Source: Kiritimatiellia bacterium (GTDB lineage: Bacteria > Verrucomicrobiota > Kiritimatiellia > RFP12 > UBA1067). Taken from it: a stretch of 64,000 nucleotides of DNA. Position 1 is the stretch's first letter. The number at the start of each line of letters is the position of its first letter. The translations under genes were made by a program, and so were the position numbers. The DNA lies in contig JAQIBS010000025.1 of the NCBI GenBank assembly GCA_027858965.1, forward strand, positions 1 through 64,000. Reading direction: 5' to 3'. The notes beneath the pieces are model-generated. The model saw nothing but the letters and a program-made list of their open reading frames with translations, had not been told where the DNA came from and ran no database searches. Shown one piece after another: positions 60,357 to 64,000 of the stretch.

Positions 60357-61211
60357 TCAAAGATCGAACTTATTCACTAAAACATCCTGAACTATTCGGG
60401 GATGCACAAGAAAGAAGTGACACTTTGCCCCCAACCGAGCGGTGAGATCCTCCTGTAAAGCCTTATCAAGCGGATTCATAACTCCAACCAAAAACTCATC
60501 CGCCATCATCGCAAATGGAATCACACCTCTAACTTTAATATAAGCCGAGGTAATCGCGGATAACACCCCCCCCTCACAATCAAAGAGCTCCAGAGGAATG
60601 GCGGGCATATTACTGGATTTTTGTAACTGACACATCACCTTCTCAGTCCATTCAGGGTGAGCATCATCCAGAAAGGACATCGCTGAAATAAGCTGGGGAT
60701 TCTCAGTTACCGGATATTCACTCAATGCACGAATCAACTCCTCACAAATTTCCGGAGGTAGAATCTCGTTGTCTTTCAACATCCAGACCAAATCCATCTC
60801 GGCCGATAAAGCTGCTCTGGAATAGACATGCACCTCAATTACAGGATCAGGCACATTCAAAGAACCATCGCCCTGCTTTTCAAGTGCCGCACCCTCATAA
60901 GGCAACTCCTTTTTTTGCGAGAGCGCCTGTAATTCACAAGCCTTATTCAACCGAGCAACGGCTGCCTGCGCATCGCTGTCCTCAGAAAACACTTTTAAGT
61001 GGCCTGCAATCATTTTTGCGTCATTCAATTCCCCTTCTTTTATAAGGGTGTCCACCAGGTCAATCAAACAGCGGCAACGTTTATCCAGCGCGCCTACCTG
61101 TTCATAGGCCACGACCAAGAACTCCAGACTGGTTCTGTCACCAGGCATACTCTCAAGCATCGTCTCAAAAAACTCAATTGCCTCGCTAATTTTCGGGTCT
61201 TTATTTTCCAT
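60357..61211 (-). CDS. Protein with TPR-like N-terminus and MshEN/GspE-N-like C-terminal domain
   Basis: About 284 aa from ATG 61211 (GGAGT six bases upstream); the track start is 17 codons earlier without such a site. Residues 1-95 look like tetratricopeptide-type helices (EAIEFFETMLESMPGDRTSLEFLVVAYEQVGALDK). Residues about 170-284 resemble the GspE N-terminal (MshEN) domain: LPPEICEELIRALSEYPV, IKVRGVIPFAMMADEFLVGVMNPLDKALQEDLTARLGAKCHFFLVHPRIVQDVL. MshEN domains of ATPases can bind c-di-GMP. It is transcribed opposite to gspE, from a shared upstream region, and may regulate the ATPase. It shares the 40692-type upstream element. Confidence 0.72.
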   Translation of the reverse strand: MENKDPKISEAIEFFETMLESMPGDRTSLEFLVVAYEQVGALDKRCRCLIDLVDTLIKEGELNDAKMIAGHLKVFSEDSDAQAAVARLNKACELQALSQKKELPYEGAALEKQGDGSLNVPDPVIEVHVYSRAALSAEMDLVWMLKDNEILPPEICEELIRALSEYPVTENPQLISAMSFLDDAHPEWTEKVMCQLQKSSNMPAIPLELFDCEGGVLSAITSAYIKVRGVIPFAMMADEFLVGVMNPLDKALQEDLTARLGAKCHFFLVHPRIVQDVLVNKFDL

Positions 61212-61230
61212 ATGAACTCCTTTCTTGATT

Positions 61231-61272
61231 GCTATTCTCTCAACTCCTGTCAGAAATAACAAGAAACTTCAG
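61231..61272 (-). promoter_or_regulatory. Conserved upstream element, second copy
   Basis: On the minus strand GAAGTTTCTTGTTATTTCTG followed by ACAGGAGTTGAGAGAATAGC, nearly identical to 40735-40692. It ends about 20 nt before the ATG of the MshEN-like gene. Confidence 0.5.
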
Positions 61273-61450
61273 AGGCTATTCACATAAGTTGTTTAGTTTG
61301 GTTGTAATTGAAAGCAACTCTAGTATGTTAGAGATAATTCGCATTATGGACAACATAAAGAATTATAAATGAACAAATTACCTTGCGGCGTGACCTCGGC
61401 TTGCGATAAAATGAAGATATCGATATTGACAGAATCTGCGGAGAATTTTA

Positions 61451-63172
61451 ATGAGCCTGATTAACAAAAAAGATAGTTTCGAAAGCATCCTTTTAAAAAG
61501 AGGTGTCTTGACCGAAGAACAACTCAAAAGATCACTGAATAACTCGAGCCACCTGCCCCTGGAAAAACATCTCTCCCAAAACCCCGTAATCAATAAAGCC
61601 AAGCTGACATTGGCGATGGCCGACTACTTTAATACCCACCCCATCACTCTGCCGGAAACGCTAGTCCTTCCACAGGAGTTGCTTGAGTTAGCCCCCCTAA
61701 GGCTCTGGAAAAAACTTAAAGCCGCACCGCTGATGAAATTGGAAAAGGTTTTGACCGTTGCATTTGGCGATCCCTTTGACCTACTGGCGCAAGAGGATAT
61801 CTCCCAGGTCGTTAAGATGAAGATCATTCCACTGATTGCTCTGGAAACAGAGGTGCTGGCAGCGCTCGTTCGCTCTGACGATAAAGATGACGGGGCAATG
61901 GGAATTGAGATGGAATCCATTATGCATTCGCCAGATGCCGACGTGGAAGTCACGAATGTTGACGAGAAGAAAGACGACAACCTTGACAAGACTCTTGAAA
62001 CAGCCGGGGAGGCTCCGGTTATCCGGATGGTTAATATGATGCTGGTGGAAGCGCTGCGAACCAACGCCAGCGATATTCACTTTGAAGCCATGGAAAAAAC
62101 CTCACGGCTGCGCTATCGTATTGACGGAGCTTTGATTGAACGTCCCAGCCCCCCCCGCACACTGCACAACGCAATCGTCTCTCGAATCAAGATTATGTCC
62201 GAACTTGATATTGCGGAGAGACGAGTCCCTCAGGATGGCCGCTTCAAAATCAAAGCACTCAAAAAAGAGGTGGATATCCGTGTGAGCATCCTGCCAACCG
62301 TTCATGGCGAAAAAGTTGTAATGAGAACACTGGACAAAAGCAATCTGGCACCCAGCCTGGCAGCACTGGGTCTTGACGCATTTGCCTATAAGGCCATGCG
62401 CTACGCCATTGATCAACCGCATGGCATTATCCTGGTGACGGGTCCTACAGGATCTGGCAAAACAACAACACTCTACTCCTGCCTTCAGGACTTAAACAAA
62501 CCGGATGTCAACATAGTCACGGCTGAAGATCCGGTCGAATATCAGCTGCATGGTGTAAATCAGGTGCATGTTAATCCGCAAACCGGACTTACGTTTGCCT
62601 CTGTACTCCGCTCCGTTTTACGACAAGATCCTGACATTGTACTTGTAGGAGAGATCCGTGATGGTGAAACCGCAGATATCGCGGTTAAAGCCGCATTAAC
62701 TGGACATCTGGTACTTAGCACCCTGCATACAAATGACGCAGCAGGTGTTATCGCTCGTCTGATCGACATGGGCGTGCCCCCATTCCTGATGGCATCATCT
62801 CTTATTCTAGCCCAGGCACAACGTCTTTACCGCAAGCTCTGTCCCATCTGCAAAAAGCCCTCTGAACCCGACCCGAAAGTTCTTATTGCTAACCACATTA
62901 ACCCGAAGATATTTGAAGGAAAACTGATATACTCTCCGGCTGGGTGCGTAAAGTGCAATAATATCGGATACAAAGGCCGAGGTGCAATCATGGAGGTTCT
63001 CCCTATTTCAGAGAAAATCAGAGAGGCTGTTATCAGAGGAATGACCACCTCCGAAATACATAAGATTGCAATTCAGGAGGGCATGGTTTCTTTAAAAGAT
63101 GCCGGTTTATTGAAAGTGGCAGATGGAATTACCTCAATTCAGGCAGCTATTGAGGTTACAGGCGGTGGGTAG
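61451..63172 (+). CDS. Type II secretion/type IV pilus assembly ATPase (GspE/PilB)
   Basis: A 573-aa hexameric secretion ATPase. N-terminal MshEN domain (residues about 1-150), then N2 domain ASDIHFEAMEKTSRLRYRIDG with Arg/Asp boxes, Walker A LVTGPTGSGKTTTLYS, Asp box VNIVTAEDPVEYQL, Walker B DPDIVLVGEIRDGETADIAVKAALTGHLVLSTLHTND, and a tetracysteine zinc element CPICKK...CVKCNNIGYKGRGAIMEVLP. It powers pseudopilus or pilus extension at the inner membrane. The next gene on the same strand encodes GspF/PilC, 233 nt later. Confidence 0.95.
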   Translation: MSLINKKDSFESILLKRGVLTEEQLKRSLNNSSHLPLEKHLSQNPVINKAKLTLAMADYFNTHPITLPETLVLPQELLELAPLRLWKKLKAAPLMKLEKVLTVAFGDPFDLLAQEDISQVVKMKIIPLIALETEVLAALVRSDDKDDGAMGIEMESIMHSPDADVEVTNVDEKKDDNLDKTLETAGEAPVIRMVNMMLVEALRTNASDIHFEAMEKTSRLRYRIDGALIERPSPPRTLHNAIVSRIKIMSELDIAERRVPQDGRFKIKALKKEVDIRVSILPTVHGEKVVMRTLDKSNLAPSLAALGLDAFAYKAMRYAIDQPHGIILVTGPTGSGKTTTLYSCLQDLNKPDVNIVTAEDPVEYQLHGVNQVHVNPQTGLTFASVLRSVLRQDPDIVLVGEIRDGETADIAVKAALTGHLVLSTLHTNDAAGVIARLIDMGVPPFLMASSLILAQAQRLYRKLCPICKKPSEPDPKVLIANHINPKIFEGKLIYSPAGCVKCNNIGYKGRGAIMEVLPISEKIREAVIRGMTTSEIHKIAIQEGMVSLKDAGLLKVADGITSIQAAIEVTGGG

Positions 63173-63405
63173 TGGGAGAAATGCGCGAGTGCTAAAGTTC
63201 TAAAGGGCGAGAGTTCTAAAATGGGTACTACGCCTTTGGCTCAGAGATGCAACTCTACATTTATAAGAACATCAGAAACTGTAGGGGTTGCTTCTCAGAA
63301 ACAAATGAGAATGAGTTTATGGAAAAAGGCATGGCATAAAACTAGCTTGTATGTGGATAGTGATTTATTTAAGTAGCGGATAAGTGAAAATTTGAGAGAA
63401 AATTT
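63173..63405. other. Intergenic stretch between gspE and gspF
   Basis: 233 nt without ORF. It includes AGTTCTAAAGGGCGAGAGTTCTAAAA, a short direct repeat, and a TTGCTTCTCAGAAACAA module found also near 31045. No promoter or terminator could be called with confidence. Confidence 0.4.
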
Positions 63406-64000
63406 ATGAGCAATAAAAAAAAAGCGATACGCGTACCAGGTGTCAAGCAGATAGTAAACCGGGAGCTGATCCCATTTACACGGCAGATCTCCAGCATGCT
63501 GAATGCCGGCATGTCAATTATGGCATCCATTTCAACCATTGAAGATCAATGTAAGCACCCTGGTTTCAAAATGGTACTCACAACCTTGCGGGAGAACATT
63601 GAGAGCGGTTCCCCGTTCTCCGAAGGACTGACCCTCTTTCCATCCGTTTTTAGCGACATGTATGTGAATATGGTTGCAGCCGGAGAACGTAGCGGACAAT
63701 TCGCAGATGTGCTCAAGCGACTTGCACTTTTGCTGGACTCATCCGCCCGGCTTGTCAGAAAAGTCAAGTCGGCGATGACCTACCCGGTAGTTATCTTGAG
63801 TCTGGCAATGATTATGGCATTCGGTCTGATAACCTTTGTTGTCCCGGTTTTCAAGGAGATGTTTGAGGGCTTTGGAGAACAATTGCCATTTCTAACACAA
63901 ATGCTTGTTAATGCAAGTAATTTTATTAGATCTCGTTGGTACATTCTTATTGTGATAGCGATTGGCGCTGTCACCTCTTTCCGATACTGGAAGTCTACGG
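63406..64000 (+). CDS. Type II secretion/type IV pilus inner-membrane platform protein (GspF/PilC), truncated by window edge
   Basis: An open frame from ATG 63406 to the window end, not in the ORF track because it has no stop. Visible GspF signatures: ELIPFTRQISSMLNAGMSIMASISTIEDQ, FKMVLTTLRENIESGSPFSEGLTLFPSVFSDMYVNMVAAGERSGQFADVLKRLALLLD and the first transmembrane helices KSAMTYPVVILSLAMIMAFGLITFVVPVF. About 198 of the usual 400 residues are visible. It is the membrane platform that works with GspE. The start is supported by the AUG context and the family alignment; the Shine-Dalgarno (TTGAGAGAA) is weak. Confidence 0.92.
   Translation, partial: MSNKKKAIRVPGVKQIVNRELIPFTRQISSMLNAGMSIMASISTIEDQCKHPGFKMVLTTLRENIESGSPFSEGLTLFPSVFSDMYVNMVAAGERSGQFADVLKRLALLLDSSARLVRKVKSAMTYPVVILSLAMIMAFGLITFVVPVFKEMFEGFGEQLPFLTQMLVNASNFIRSRWYILIVIAIGAVTSFRYWKST

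Overview
The window reads as chromosome of a Gram-negative polysaccharide degrader of the PVC superphylum, most likely Kiritimatiellota or a close relative in Verrucomicrobiota or Lentisphaerota. This is inference from gene content: a secreted FAD oxidoreductase with carbohydrate-binding-like flanks, a huge LamG plus autotransporter-strand-repeat protein, a formylglycine sulfatase, a PL11 rhamnogalacturonan lyase, other secreted glycosidases, and pseudopilin genes. Housekeeping genes (rpmB, mutS, maf, a pgsA-like gene, a UvrD-type helicase, gnd) are interspersed. No rRNA, tRNA, CRISPR array or conventional transposase was found.

Layout. 0-7 kb: partial secreted protein, lipoprotein aldose 1-epimerase, secreted FAD oxidoreductase, UvrD-type helicase. 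7-22.5 kb: a minus-strand catabolic locus headed by a GntR regulator and a promoter overlapped by two identical 12-bp candidate operators. It runs through a 1.7-kresidue passenger protein, a sialidase-like protein, two paralogous propeller proteins, a BASS symporter, an APH-fold kinase and an HpcH/HpaI aldolase. This is consistent with deglycosylating an acidic glycan, importing the product, then phosphorylating and cleaving it. 22.6-25.6 kb: a prenyltransferase-like repeat protein, an AsmA-like protein and a PIN toxin-antitoxin pair. 25.8-30.2 kb: a LarA-family gene, an SDR dehydrogenase and gnd carrying a histone-H1-like lysine-rich extension; a four-helix-bundle (S23) cassette sits right after the larA stop codon. 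30.3-42.3 kb: MscS channel, then secreted glycan enzymes (PF10091-type hydrolase, sulfatase, PL11 lyase, clan GH-A hydrolase), a decayed LamG fragment and a secreted unknown. 42.3-53 kb: YhiN-type flavoprotein, zinc-ribbon coiled-coil protein, rpmB, an orphan dppD-dppF pair bracketed by long inverted repeats, maf, pgsA-like, an XRE/zinc-ribbon regulator, an ELM1-family protein and mutS. 53.5-64 kb: hybrid histidine kinase and a type II secretion/type IV pilus module (PilX-like, two pseudopilins, GspE, GspF truncated by the window edge).

The most unusual content lies between genes. At least six copies of a roughly 95-bp inverted-repeat element sit at or overlap stop codons. Several quasi-tandem arrays of 7-nt or 9-nt period start exactly at, or run through, stop codons (mutS, maf, a GH-A hydrolase, larA). 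One such array pair forms 38-bp inverted termini around the S23 gene. The dppD-dppF pair is bracketed by about 90-bp inverted repeats. Together these suggest short non-coding elements that target gene 3' ends. All coordinates and alignments were read by eye, with no search or folding software.
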